A stretch of 37,135 nucleotides of DNA. Source: an uncultured Bacillota bacterium (lineage in GTDB: Bacteria > Bacillota_I > Bacilli_A > RFN20 > CAG-826). Of this stretch, positions 1 to 7,762 are shown in pieces. The stretch covers positions 85,709 to 122,843 of the forward strand of contig CASEWT010000001.1 in the NCBI GenBank assembly GCA_949291655.1. Direction: 5' to 3'. A model generated the notes under the pieces. The model saw only the letters and a list, made by a program, of their open reading frames with translations, was not told the origin of the DNA and searched no databases. How positions within the stretch are numbered: the stretch's first letter is position 1; each line of letters opens with the position of its first letter. Made by a program: the position numbers and the translations under genes.

Positions 1-27
1 TCATAAACGCGGAGGTTGCGATTGAGG

Positions 28-55
28 TATAATGCTCATGCTCTTCAGGGAGCAT
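28..55 (+). promoter_or_regulatory. ssrA promoter and leader hairpin
   Basis: A perfect -10 box TATAAT lies at 28-33; no convincing -35 is visible at the usual distance. It is followed by a perfect 6-bp inverted repeat, ATGCTC at 38-43 and GAGCAT at 50-55 with a 6-base loop, directly before the mature tmRNA 5' end at 58. The transcript would start near 40, so the hairpin partly overlaps a leader that RNase P would remove. Confidence 0.6.
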
Positions 56-57
56 AT

Positions 58-460
58 GGGGTCGTTCTGGTTTTGACGGGGAATGATTCCGGCTTGGACA
101 GCAGTGGCGTGGCGAGCCTAAACGCCAACCAACAATAACTGACAACAGTTATCTTTATGCGAAGCCCGCGATGCGTGCTTCGTATGCTTGCGCCTGATCG
201 GTAGCCTACGGGTTCCTCGGCATTGATCCGAGGGCAGCACGTCCCCTGGCCATTTAGCGCCTATTGGCCGGTGCGGGCGTCATCAAAGGCGATAAGCGCT
301 TAGCCTCGGCTGAGGCGAAGCGACGAAAATTCTGTCCAGCCTAGCCCTTCCGGCTTTGGCTTTGTCAGCCGGGTGGGCGAAGTCATTGACCTAGCCTAAA
401 CTGTAGGCGTTCTCGTCGGGTCTTCTTCGGACAGGGGTTCGATTCCCCTCGGCTCCACCA
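58..460 (+). ncRNA. ssrA: transfer-messenger RNA (tmRNA)
   Basis: tmRNA rescues ribosomes stalled on broken mRNAs and adds a degradation tag. The 5' end GGGGTCG (58-64) pairs fully, with two G-U pairs, with CGGCTCC just before the 3' ACCA, closing the acceptor stem. The T-arm GGGTTCGATTCCC is at 435-447 and the mature CCA ends at 460. The block AATAACT before the resume codon matches the same position in Bacillus tmRNA, where GGC follows; here GAC at 141 is the resume codon. The tag then reads DNSYLYAKPAMRASYACA (18 residues) and stops at TGA 195-197. The ends are fixed by the acceptor pairing. The tag start is inferred from alignment to remembered Bacillus sequence. Confidence 0.96.
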
Positions 461-500
461 TTCCTCATCTTGTTCGGCGTTTTCGTCCGAAACAATATAA

Positions 501-524
501 ATTCCCGCAAAAGCGGGATTTTTT
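501..524 (+). terminator. intrinsic terminator of ssrA
   Basis: Stem ATTCCCGC (501-508), loop AAAA, GCGGGAT (513-519), then a run of T. It lies 40 bases after the tmRNA 3' end and before the next promoter. Confidence 0.9.
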
Positions 525-580
525 ATATGCTTTTGCTTTGATTTGCTTGTCCGAAAGTAAATGCCTCCCCTCGTCTGATT

Positions 581-589
581 TGCTATGAT
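581..589 (+). promoter_or_regulatory. extended -10 promoter of the response-regulator operon
   Basis: TGCTATGAT at 581-589 is an extended -10 element (TGn + TATGAT). Transcription would start 6-7 bases later, at about 596-597, which is the A of the ATG chosen for the response regulator. The upstream in-frame ATG at 585 lies inside the box, so it cannot be transcribed from this promoter. Confidence 0.6.
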
Positions 590-596
590 ATCGACG

Positions 597-2174
597 ATGT
601 ATAGCGTCATCGTCGTGGACGACGAGGCCTCCGTCCGGGAGCGCATCGTTTCCTTTCTCAAGAAGGAAGCCAAATCCTTTCAGCTGCTCGGGGAATACGA
701 GAACGGCTACGATGCCTTGATGTACGGCATCCCTCAGGGGCCTGATCTCATCATCACGGATGTCAAAATGCCTTTCGTGAACGGGCTTGAGCTTATCGAG
801 CAAGCCAAAGACGAACTGCCGGTCGTCCAGTCGATCATCATTTCCGGCTTCGACTCTTTCGACTACGCCAAGAAGGCCATCGATCTTGGGGTCGTCGGTT
901 ATTTGAGCAAACCAATCGACTATGAAGAAATGACCTCGTGCCTCGGGAAGGCCAAGGAAAAGCTCGATGCCTATTTCAACGTGGCCCCCGACAATCCTTC
1001 GGAAAAGGAAATCTACGATTATGAGGGCGACCTTCAGAAACTTCTGACCCTTCGCGAAATCCCTCCCTCGTTTGCCGCCAAGCTAAGAAGCGACGGGATT
1101 GTGATCGAAGGTGAAGGTGTGCTCGTCGTTTCCTTCGATCCCGACAAGGACGAATCCGAGCTTTCTCTCGACGAGGCCGAGGCCATCGAGCGCGATCTTT
1201 CGCGCCTTTTGAACGAGGAGTTCGTCGACCTTTCCGGCTATTCCTTTGACGTGCCTCCCCAAAAGACGTGCCTTGTCGTTTCTGAGCATCCCTACGACAA
1301 AGACCTTTTCGCCCGGCGTCTTCGTTTGGTCATCGGGCGCTTCAAGAAAGCCACCGGCCTCGACATATCGGCCGGCGTTAGCGAGTGGGCTCCTCTTTCC
1401 TCTTCCTTTTCCTACCGCAAGCTTTACCGCCATTCCAAATGGGCTCTCGAATACCGGACGGTTGTCGGGGATGGTGTCGTCCTTTTCTATGACGATCTCC
1501 AAAAGCGGCCATCGGTCGTCGGCAAAGTCGACGATAACGAGTACCGGCGGCTCACCAACTTCATTTCCTATGGCCATGACGAAGAGGCCAAGGAAGCGGT
1601 GAGGAAACTGGTGAACAATATCTCCAAAGAAGAGTTCCGGGACTCCTATTTCCTCATTCTCAACAACATCCTCGACGCGATTTTAAAGGCCTGCGTGGCC
1701 CTCGATGAGTTCTATTCCAACTTCATGACCCACATCGAGATTACCGAGCGCGTCTTTTCTTCCCGGGGCCCGGACGCCGTCGCGGGCTTCCTATCCCTTG
1801 TCATGGACCGGGTGCTGGAAATCAACCGCGAGCGGCGGATCGGCAGGGTCGACGAAGCCTACGAAGCCATCATGGACTACCTTCATGCCCATTATCAGGA
1901 AAGGAGCCTTAACCTTTCGGGGATGGCCTCTTCCCTCGGCTATAGCGTTTCCTATGTTGCCGTCATCTTGAAGCGCCATGACAATTCCTTTACGAAGGCT
2001 CTCTCCTCCCTCCGGATGGAGGAAGCGAAGAAGCGCCTATTGGAAAGCGATCGGCCTATTGCCGAAATCGCCTTGGAAGTCGGCTACGACGATCCCTATT
2101 ATTTCAGCCACTGCTTTAAGAAAATCGTGGGCAAATCCCCCTTGGAGTTCCGGAAAAATGCGGAAGCCGCCTAA
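597..2174 (+). CDS. YesN-like response regulator with AraC-type DNA-binding domain
   Basis: Cytoplasmic transcription factor of a two-component system. Residues 1-120 are a receiver domain: acidic pocket VVDDE (6-10), phospho-acceptor Asp55 in LIITDVKMP, and a conserved SKP lysine near 107. The last ~100 residues are an AraC/XylS helix-turn-helix pair containing IAEIALEVGYDDPYYFSHCFKK. The middle is the variable region usual in YesN proteins. I start at ATG 597 rather than 585 because the promoter suggests a leaderless message; both give the same domain. The stop overlaps the kinase start by 17 bases, so the two are co-translated. Probable target: the mglB promoter region at 4935-4994. Family assignment is firm; the sugar role is inferred from neighbours. 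Confidence 0.93.
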   Translation: MYSVIVVDDEASVRERIVSFLKKEAKSFQLLGEYENGYDALMYGIPQGPDLIITDVKMPFVNGLELIEQAKDELPVVQSIIISGFDSFDYAKKAIDLGVVGYLSKPIDYEEMTSCLGKAKEKLDAYFNVAPDNPSEKEIYDYEGDLQKLLTLREIPPSFAAKLRSDGIVIEGEGVLVVSFDPDKDESELSLDEAEAIERDLSRLLNEEFVDLSGYSFDVPPQKTCLVVSEHPYDKDLFARRLRLVIGRFKKATGLDISAGVSEWAPLSSSFSYRKLYRHSKWALEYRTVVGDGVVLFYDDLQKRPSVVGKVDDNEYRRLTNFISYGHDEEAKEAVRKLVNNISKEEFRDSYFLILNNILDAILKACVALDEFYSNFMTHIEITERVFSSRGPDAVAGFLSLVMDRVLEINRERRIGRVDEAYEAIMDYLHAHYQERSLNLSGMASSLGYSVSYVAVILKRHDNSFTKALSSLRMEEAKKRLLESDRPIAEIALEVGYDDPYYFSHCFKKIVGKSPLEFRKNAEAA

Positions 2175-3867
2175 GCTTAAGACCCTTTTGGTTCTCCCTT
2201 CCTCGGCTCTTTTCCTTCTTCTGGTCGCTGGGCTGACCGTGGCCGCCTTTTTCATCTATTCGAGTAACGTTAGGGATTCCTCCTACCGTCAGATGGAGGC
2301 GACTTCCGAGCAGGTTTTGAGAAATTACGAAACGTATTTCGCGTCGGCTGTTCAGGTAAGCGACGGCATTTATGCTCGTTATTCGGATTTACGTTCCGAG
2401 AACGTCGATTCCCTCCCTTCCTATTTCGATACCATCATCGAACTGAAGCCGGAAATCGTTTCCGTTTCCATTTACTCTGCCGCAGACGGGGAACCCATAG
2501 CCAAGGATGCCTCTTCCTCGTTTGATGTGAATGCCAACGAAGAGACTTGGTTTCTTCAAGCCGTCGCCAATCCCTACATCAACATCTTTTCCCAAGGGGT
2601 TCCTAGCGCCGAGGTTCCCTATTCTTTCCTACTTTCCCGCTACTTGGTAAGCGACGTCGATAGCGGACGCGACGCCGTGGCCCGCATTGAGTTTGATTTC
2701 ACTCAGATCGTCGAAACGATTTCCCCGGTTTCGCTTGGGGAAGGAGGCCGCTTCATCATCTATGACCGGGACTACGAGACGATCTACGCTTCGAACGCTA
2801 TCGATTTGGACAAAGCCCTTTCTTATGTGAGGTCTATCGTCGTTGGATCGACGACGGTCTCCCTCGGCGGGCACTCTTATTACCTTTATACGATGACGAT
2901 CTCTAATACGACCTGGCGGGTCGCCATCCTGACGAACATCGATTCCATCACGACGGCCATCTCCTCTTTTGCCATCGCCGTCTCCCTTACGGCTCTTGTA
3001 ATGGTGGTGATCTTCGTTTTCCTGGCGGTGGTCTTGGCCAACCGGATCGCCCGCCCGATCAGGATGCTCCAGAGGGAAATGAGCCGGGTCGAAGGCTTGG
3101 CTTACGAATCGTATCTCGTCACGGGAAATTCCGGTTCCAGGGAAGTGGCCGACCTTTCCCACAGCTTCGAGAACATGATGGAGCGGATCCGCCAGCTCAT
3201 GAACGACGTCGTCAAGGAAAAGGAGGAGCAGCGGCGGAGCGAGCTCAAGGCCCTCCAAAACCAAATCAACCCGCACTTCCTTTATAACACCCTCGATTCC
3301 ATCATCGCCTTGATCGATCGGGGCGAAGGGGAGAAGGCCGAAAGGATGGTCGTCGCCCTCTCGCGCTTCTTCCGGATTTCGATTTCCCGGGGCCACAACA
3401 TCATCCCCCTCAAGGACGAGATTGAGCATGCCCGCAATTACCTTCTCATCCAAAAGATGCGCTTTGGCGATTCCTTCGACTTCCGAATCGACAAAGACGA
3501 GGGCCTCGACGGCCTCTATGTTGTGAAGCTCATCCTCCAGCCGATCATCGAAAATTCCATTGCCCACGGAATGAAGGAGGGGGAGCCTGGGTCAATCTTC
3601 ATCAAGGCCTACAAGGACGAGCGCTTCCTCTACCTTGCTATCCAAGACAACGGCTACGGGATGCTCAAGGACAAACTCGCTTCCCTCGATGCCTCGATGC
3701 GAAGCCGCGAATCCTATCAGGGGGTCGGGCTCAAGAACGTCTATGAGCGGCTGCGTGTCTACTATGGCGAAGAAAGCGACGTCATTATTGAGTCCGAACC
3801 CGACGTCGGAACGAAGGTCACGCTGGTGATTCCATTGAAAGGAGCGGTGCAAAATGAAGGAGAATAA
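2158..3867 (+). CDS. YesM/LytS-like sensor histidine kinase (dCache-HAMP-His_kinase-HATPase)
   Basis: Membrane sensor kinase, 569 aa, partner of the preceding regulator. A first membrane segment spans about residues 9-30 (LLVLPSSALFLLLVAGL). A ~250-residue extracellular dCache-like region follows, then a second membrane segment (VSLTALVMVVIFVFLAVVL) and a HAMP linker beginning NRIARPIRML. The His_kinase box is LQNQINPHFLYNTLDSI with the phospho-accepting His. The HATPase part has IIENSIAHGMKEG (N box) and DNGYGM plus GVGLKNV (G boxes). ATG 2158 is preferred because the longer frame upstream only shadows the regulator gene; GGAG lies 10 bases before it. The stop overlaps the next gene by 14 bases. 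Confidence 0.93.
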   Translation: MRKPPKLKTLLVLPSSALFLLLVAGLTVAAFFIYSSNVRDSSYRQMEATSEQVLRNYETYFASAVQVSDGIYARYSDLRSENVDSLPSYFDTIIELKPEIVSVSIYSAADGEPIAKDASSSFDVNANEETWFLQAVANPYINIFSQGVPSAEVPYSFLLSRYLVSDVDSGRDAVARIEFDFTQIVETISPVSLGEGGRFIIYDRDYETIYASNAIDLDKALSYVRSIVVGSTTVSLGGHSYYLYTMTISNTTWRVAILTNIDSITTAISSFAIAVSLTALVMVVIFVFLAVVLANRIARPIRMLQREMSRVEGLAYESYLVTGNSGSREVADLSHSFENMMERIRQLMNDVVKEKEEQRRSELKALQNQINPHFLYNTLDSIIALIDRGEGEKAERMVVALSRFFRISISRGHNIIPLKDEIEHARNYLLIQKMRFGDSFDFRIDKDEGLDGLYVVKLILQPIIENSIAHGMKEGEPGSIFIKAYKDERFLYLAIQDNGYGMLKDKLASLDASMRSRESYQGVGLKNVYERLRVYYGEESDVIIESEPDVGTKVTLVIPLKGAVQNEGE

Positions 3868-4882
3868 ACCCTTTTTGCTGGGGATAATGGCTTCTCTTTG
3901 CCTTGTTTCATGCGGAGAGGAAGGCCTTCCAAGCGTGGCGATATTCATCTATGACAGCCAGGATACCTTCATGACGACCTTGCAGGAGGGCATCCTTGAC
4001 GAACTTTCCGGCTCTTTCTCAACATCCCTCTCCTATGCCGAGCGGAACCAAGCGACCCAAACGGTGGCCGCCGTTTCTGCCATCGAAGGCGGGGCCGACG
4101 CCTTGGTCATCAATTTGGTGGACCGCCTTTCGGCCGGCGCTCTTATTGAGAAGGCCTATCAGGAAGATGTCCCAATCGTCTTTGCCAACCGCAAGCCCCT
4201 GACCAGCGACCTTGACCCGGCGGCATCGAGCGAATACGCGGCTTGGGTCAGGGAGAATTGCTTCTACGTTGGCAGTTATCCTCTTTATGAAGGGGCTACT
4301 CAATCGGAAATCGTCGATTCGTTCTTCGGAGGGCCGGAAGGCTTTGCCGCCTCCTCCTACGACAAAAACGGCGACGGCATCGTCCAAGTGGCTCTCATGA
4401 AGGGGGAGCAGGGGCATCAAGATGCCGAGGAACGGACGATGGCTTGCCTCGATGAGCTTAAGAGGCTTGGCTATTCCTATGAGCTGGTCGCGACGGCCTA
4501 CGGGAATTGGGAACGAAGCTCCGCCTTTGCGGAGACGGCTGAGTTTCCCCTCGACGACATCGAACTTCTCTATTCCAATAACGACGACATGGCCCTAGGG
4601 GTCATCGATTTCCTGAAAACCCTTCTCCCGGGGGGAGCCGAACTCTTACCCGAATCCTTTTTCCCCATCGTCGGGGTCGACGCCACCCCGGCTGGGCGGG
4701 CGGCTGTTGACGAAGGGAGCATGATCGGAACGGTCATCAACGACGCGGCCATCCAAAGCGAATGGATTGCCAACCTTCTTTCGAACATTCTCCTCGAGGA
4801 GAGGCTCCCGCCTGTTCCAGAGAATGTCTTTTGCGAAGGCAATTACTATTTTGTCGAAGGAGGAATTTATTCCTCCTTTTGA
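3854..4882 (+). CDS. galactose-type sugar-binding lipoprotein, probable co-sensor of the kinase
   Basis: Exported lipoprotein, 342 aa. The signal peptide ends in lipobox LVSC, giving Cys20. The mature part belongs to the periplasmic glucose/galactose-binding family. It keeps the calcium-loop pattern DKNGDGIVQVALMKGE, followed by GHQDAEERT, as well as YSNNDDMALGVIDFLK and VGVDATPAG. It is a paralog of MglB encoded just downstream (compare IFIYDSQDTFMTTL with VFIYQYSDTYITTV). It is translated with the kinase (14-base overlap, AAAGGAG upstream) and cut off from mglBAC by its own terminator. By analogy with XylFII-LytS-YesN of clostridia it probably presents bound sugar to the kinase instead of feeding the transporter. 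That role is inference. Confidence 0.85.
   Translation: MKENKPFLLGIMASLCLVSCGEEGLPSVAIFIYDSQDTFMTTLQEGILDELSGSFSTSLSYAERNQATQTVAAVSAIEGGADALVINLVDRLSAGALIEKAYQEDVPIVFANRKPLTSDLDPAASSEYAAWVRENCFYVGSYPLYEGATQSEIVDSFFGGPEGFAASSYDKNGDGIVQVALMKGEQGHQDAEERTMACLDELKRLGYSYELVATAYGNWERSSAFAETAEFPLDDIELLYSNNDDMALGVIDFLKTLLPGGAELLPESFFPIVGVDATPAGRAAVDEGSMIGTVINDAAIQSEWIANLLSNILLEERLPPVPENVFCEGNYYFVEGGIYSSF
4857..4880 (+). terminator. intrinsic terminator overlapping the stop codon of the sensor operon
   Basis: AAGGAGGAAT (4857-4866) pairs perfectly with ATTCCTCCTT (4869-4878) across a 2-base gap, followed by T. The hairpin encodes the last residues of the lipoprotein and runs into its TGA at 4880-4882. 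The T tract is short, so termination may be partial. Confidence 0.65.
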
Positions 4883-4934
4883 CGGCTGGTTGTCAAGGTT
4901 TCATATAGGTTTTGAAACTTTTCTCCTTTGCCTT

Positions 4935-4966
4935 TCAGTAGAGAATTTTCGGAAATCAGTAGAGAA
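4935..4966 (+). promoter_or_regulatory. 21-bp-phased direct repeats, candidate operator for the AraC-type regulator
   Basis: TCAGTAGAGAA occurs at 4935-4945 and identically at 4956-4966, a 21-base period that puts both copies on one face of the helix. AraC-family proteins typically bind tandem sites at this spacing. The pair lies upstream of mglB, next to the gene for such a regulator. No strong consensus promoter is visible between here and mglB, as expected of an activator-dependent promoter. Confidence 0.55.
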
Positions 4967-4980
4967 AATCACATTTCCGG

Positions 4981-4994
4981 TGTAAGCGCTTTCC
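4981..4994 (+). promoter_or_regulatory. cre-like catabolite control site upstream of mglB
   Basis: TGTAAGCGCTTTCC fits the CcpA/LacI-family operator consensus TGWAANCGNTNWCA at every position but the last. It lies 14 bases after the direct repeats and 77 bases before mglB, a good position for repression by preferred sugars. No regulator gene of this type is in the window. Confidence 0.6.
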
Positions 4995-5070
4995 TGAAAA
5001 ATCTTTAACGTAGACAGGGGCTTCATGCGTTAGCAGTGCGCCCCGAAAAGCAGGAATAAAGGAGGAAAAA

Positions 5071-6117
5071 ATGAAAAAGAAACTTATTCCGCTCCTCGCC
5101 TTTGGCCTCGTCGGCGTCCTAGCCGCTTGCGCCACGCCGAAAAACGGTGAAGCGAACGTCTTCATCTACCAGTACAGCGACACCTACATCACGACGGTTC
5201 GCACCGCTCTCGAAGACGAATTCGATACCCTCGATATCAAGGCCACCTTCCAAGACGGGGCAAACATCCAGCAGACCCAGACCCAGCAAATCGATTCGGC
5301 CATTGCCGCCGGGTCGAGCCTTCTCATCGTCAACCCTGTCGACGTTTCGACGGGCGAGGCCGTCCTTGAAAAGGCTAAGAATGTCGATACTCCGGTCATC
5401 TTCTTCAACCGCGAAGTCAACGATGCCGCGGTCAACTGGGAGAAGGCCGCCTTCGTTGGGACCGATCCGGACGAAGCCGGCGTCATGCAGGGGCAAATCC
5501 TTGCCGAAGCCCTCATCGTCGACGGCAAGCTCAACCCGACTTGGGACCAGAACGGCGACGGTGTGATCAACTACGTTATGCTCCGCGCCGAGCCGGGCAA
5601 TCCGGAAGCCGATGGCCGGACCAAGTATTCGGTCGATGTCTGCAACGAAGCCCTTGAGGCCGCTGGACTCGAACCTCTCCATCGCCTTACCGAAGACTTC
5701 AATGCGAACTGGAACAAGGACACTGCCCAGCAGACGACCGCCAACTGGATTTCGACCTATGGCTTGCCCGGAACCGAAGGCAAAGACACCCCGATTGAGC
5801 TAATCATCGCCAACAACGACGACATGGCCCTCGGCGCCATCGCTGCCCTCGGCCAGGCCAACTGGAACGTTGCCGGCGGCGAGAACAAGGTCCTCGTCAT
5901 CGGCGTCGATGCCACGGCTGCCGGCCTTAGCGCCATCGACGAAGGCACGATGTATGGCACCGTCAAGCAGGATGGCGAAGCGATGGCCAAGTGCATTGCC
6001 GCTCTCGCGAAGAACGCTCTCGACGGTAAAGACTTCCTCGACGGAACCGACTACGAGTGGGAATCCGAAACGGTTCGGAAGATCCGTATCCCCTACGGCA
6101 TGGTCACCGGCGAATAA
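5071..6117 (+). CDS. mglB: galactose/methyl-galactoside ABC transporter substrate-binding protein
   Basis: Extracytoplasmic sugar-binding lipoprotein, 348 aa, delivering galactose or glucose to MglAC. The signal peptide ends in LAAC (Cys20). The calcium-loop signature DQNGDGVINYVMLRAEPG is followed by NPEADGRT. LIIANNDDMALGAIAAL, VIGVDATAAG and GTVKQDGEAMA match the order of sugar-contacting segments in E. coli MglB. A strong Shine-Dalgarno AAAGGAGG stands 6 bases before the ATG. It is first in the transport operon, behind the repeats and cre-like site, and is followed by a strong hairpin before mglA. The exact sugar is not proven. Confidence 0.93.
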   Translation: MKKKLIPLLAFGLVGVLAACATPKNGEANVFIYQYSDTYITTVRTALEDEFDTLDIKATFQDGANIQQTQTQQIDSAIAAGSSLLIVNPVDVSTGEAVLEKAKNVDTPVIFFNREVNDAAVNWEKAAFVGTDPDEAGVMQGQILAEALIVDGKLNPTWDQNGDGVINYVMLRAEPGNPEADGRTKYSVDVCNEALEAAGLEPLHRLTEDFNANWNKDTAQQTTANWISTYGLPGTEGKDTPIELIIANNDDMALGAIAALGQANWNVAGGENKVLVIGVDATAAGLSAIDEGTMYGTVKQDGEAMAKCIAALAKNALDGKDFLDGTDYEWESETVRKIRIPYGMVTGE

Positions 6118-6136
6118 GCCAAATCACCGACCCTTT

Positions 6137-6163
6137 GGGAGGGCGAGGCAACCTCGCCCTCCC
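6137..6163 (+). other. strong hairpin between mglB and mglA
   Basis: GGGAGGGCGAGG (6137-6148) and CCTCGCCCTCCC (6152-6163) form a perfect 12-bp stem with loop CAA. No T run follows, so it is not a typical terminator. Such intercistronic stems often protect the upstream binding-protein message and lower expression of the downstream genes. Confidence 0.75.
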
Positions 6164-6191
6164 TTCTACGCGCGAACTTAAGGAGATAGAC

Positions 6192-7748
6192 ATGGAAGGA
6201 CAAGAGAGAGAAGAGGCAAAGCTTCTCGAAGCGGAAGCCGAAGGCGACAATTCTTACCTCTTACAGATGATCGACATCTGCAAGTCGTTCCCGGGCGTCA
6301 AGGCTCTCGACCATGCCCAGCTCAAGGTTCGTCCCGGCTCCGTCCACTCCCTCATGGGGGAAAACGGCGCCGGCAAGTCGACGCTCATGAAGTGCCTTTT
6401 CGGTCTTTATTCGCGCGACAGCGGAGATGTCATCTTCAACGGCCGCTCGGTAACCTACCACTCGACCAAAGAGGCTCTTGAAGATGGAATCGCCATGGTT
6501 CAGCAGGAGCTCAACCAAGCCCAGAAGATGTCCGTCATGGACAACCTTTGGCTCGGGCGCTATCCGATGCTCGCCGGGATGATGATCGATTCCCAGCGGA
6601 TGTTCCAGATGACGAACGCCGTCTTCCAGGAACTCGGCATCGATTACATCGATCCCCACGTTGTCATCTCGAGCCTTTCGGTTGCCGACCGCCAGATGAT
6701 CGAAATCGCCAAGGCGGTCTCCTACAACGCCAAGATCGTCGTCTTCGACGAGCCGACCTCCTCGCTTTCCGATAACGAAATCGAGCGTCTCTTCGGCATC
6801 ATCGCCAACCTGAAGAAAAAGGGATGCGGCATCATTTACATCTCGCACAAGATGGATGAAATCCTCCGCATTTCCGACGAAGTCACCATCATGCGGGACG
6901 GCAAGTGGGTCTCGACCGACCAAGCCAAGGACCTCACGATGGGCGACATCATCAAGAAGATGGTCGGCCGGGAGCTTACCAATCGCTTCCCGCCCAAGCA
7001 CAATACCCCGGGCGAAGTCAGCCTCGAGGTGAGCCACCTTTCTTCCAAGTACGGCAACAACGCCATCCACGACGTTTCCTTCTCGGTCCGCCGCGGCGAG
7101 ATCTTTGGTCTTGCCGGTCTTGTCGGAAGCGGGCGTTCGGAGCTGCTCGAAACCATCTTCGGGGTTCGGACCAAGGCCGGCGGGCATGTCCTCCTCGACG
7201 GGCGGCTTTGCCACAACAACAGCTCGATTGCCGCGATCAAGAACGGCTTCGCCCTTCTGACCGAGGAGCGGCGGGCCACCGGCATCTTCGGAGCCCTCAC
7301 CATCAAGGAAAACGCGACGATTGCCAACCTCAGTGCCTATAACTCCATTCTCGGCCTCGACAACGGGAAGATGGTCAAGGACACGAACTGGGTCATCGAT
7401 TCGATGAACGTCAAGACGCCGTCCCAGAAGACGCAAATCCGTTCGCTCTCGGGCGGGAACCAGCAGAAGGTCATTCTCGGGCGCTGGCTCCTCACCGAGC
7501 CGGAAGTCCTCCTCCTCGACGAGCCGACCCGCGGCATCGACGTCGGGGCAAAGTACGAAATCTACCAGCTCATCATCAAAATGGCCGAGGAGGGCAAGAC
7601 GATCGTCATGTGCTCGAGCGAAATGCCCGAACTCCTCGGCATCTGCGATCGGATCGGCGTCATGAGCGGACATCGCTACGCCGGGACGCTCGACATCAAG
7701 GAAGCCACCCAGGAGAAGCTCATGAGCCTCTCCCTCAAATACATGTAA
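6192..7748 (+). CDS. mglA: galactose/methyl-galactoside ABC transporter ATP-binding protein
   Basis: Double ABC ATPase on the inner face of the membrane, 518 aa, powering uptake with MglB and MglC. Domain 1: Walker A GENGAGKS (56-63), LSVADRQMIEIAKA signature region, Walker B IVVFDEPTSSL. Domain 2: degenerate Walker A GLVGSGRSEL with Arg in place of Lys, as is normal in MglA/RbsA proteins, then LSGGNQQKVILGRWL and VLLLDEPTRGIDVG. The longer upstream frame is only a shadow of mglB; ATG 6192 follows AAGGAG by 6 bases. The acidic, Glu-rich first 20 residues are a little longer than usual. Confidence 0.95.
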   Translation: MEGQEREEAKLLEAEAEGDNSYLLQMIDICKSFPGVKALDHAQLKVRPGSVHSLMGENGAGKSTLMKCLFGLYSRDSGDVIFNGRSVTYHSTKEALEDGIAMVQQELNQAQKMSVMDNLWLGRYPMLAGMMIDSQRMFQMTNAVFQELGIDYIDPHVVISSLSVADRQMIEIAKAVSYNAKIVVFDEPTSSLSDNEIERLFGIIANLKKKGCGIIYISHKMDEILRISDEVTIMRDGKWVSTDQAKDLTMGDIIKKMVGRELTNRFPPKHNTPGEVSLEVSHLSSKYGNNAIHDVSFSVRRGEIFGLAGLVGSGRSELLETIFGVRTKAGGHVLLDGRLCHNNSSIAAIKNGFALLTEERRATGIFGALTIKENATIANLSAYNSILGLDNGKMVKDTNWVIDSMNVKTPSQKTQIRSLSGGNQQKVILGRWLLTEPEVLLLDEPTRGIDVGAKYEIYQLIIKMAEEGKTIVMCSSEMPELLGICDRIGVMSGHRYAGTLDIKEATQEKLMSLSLKYM

Positions 7749-7762
7749 GGAGGATTGATCAG

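Noticed and set aside
585-596. Four-codon N-terminal extension of the response regulator from ATG 585
   Set aside because: The ATG lies within the extended -10 element, and the receiver domain begins at the second Met.
1978-2157. Upstream extension of the histidine kinase frame
   Set aside because: It shadows the AraC domain of the regulator in another frame; the kinase membrane segment starts right after ATG 2158.
5119-5682. Antisense open frames over mglB
   Set aside because: Both long antisense frames are by-products of mglB codon bias; they have no ribosome site or recognisable domain.
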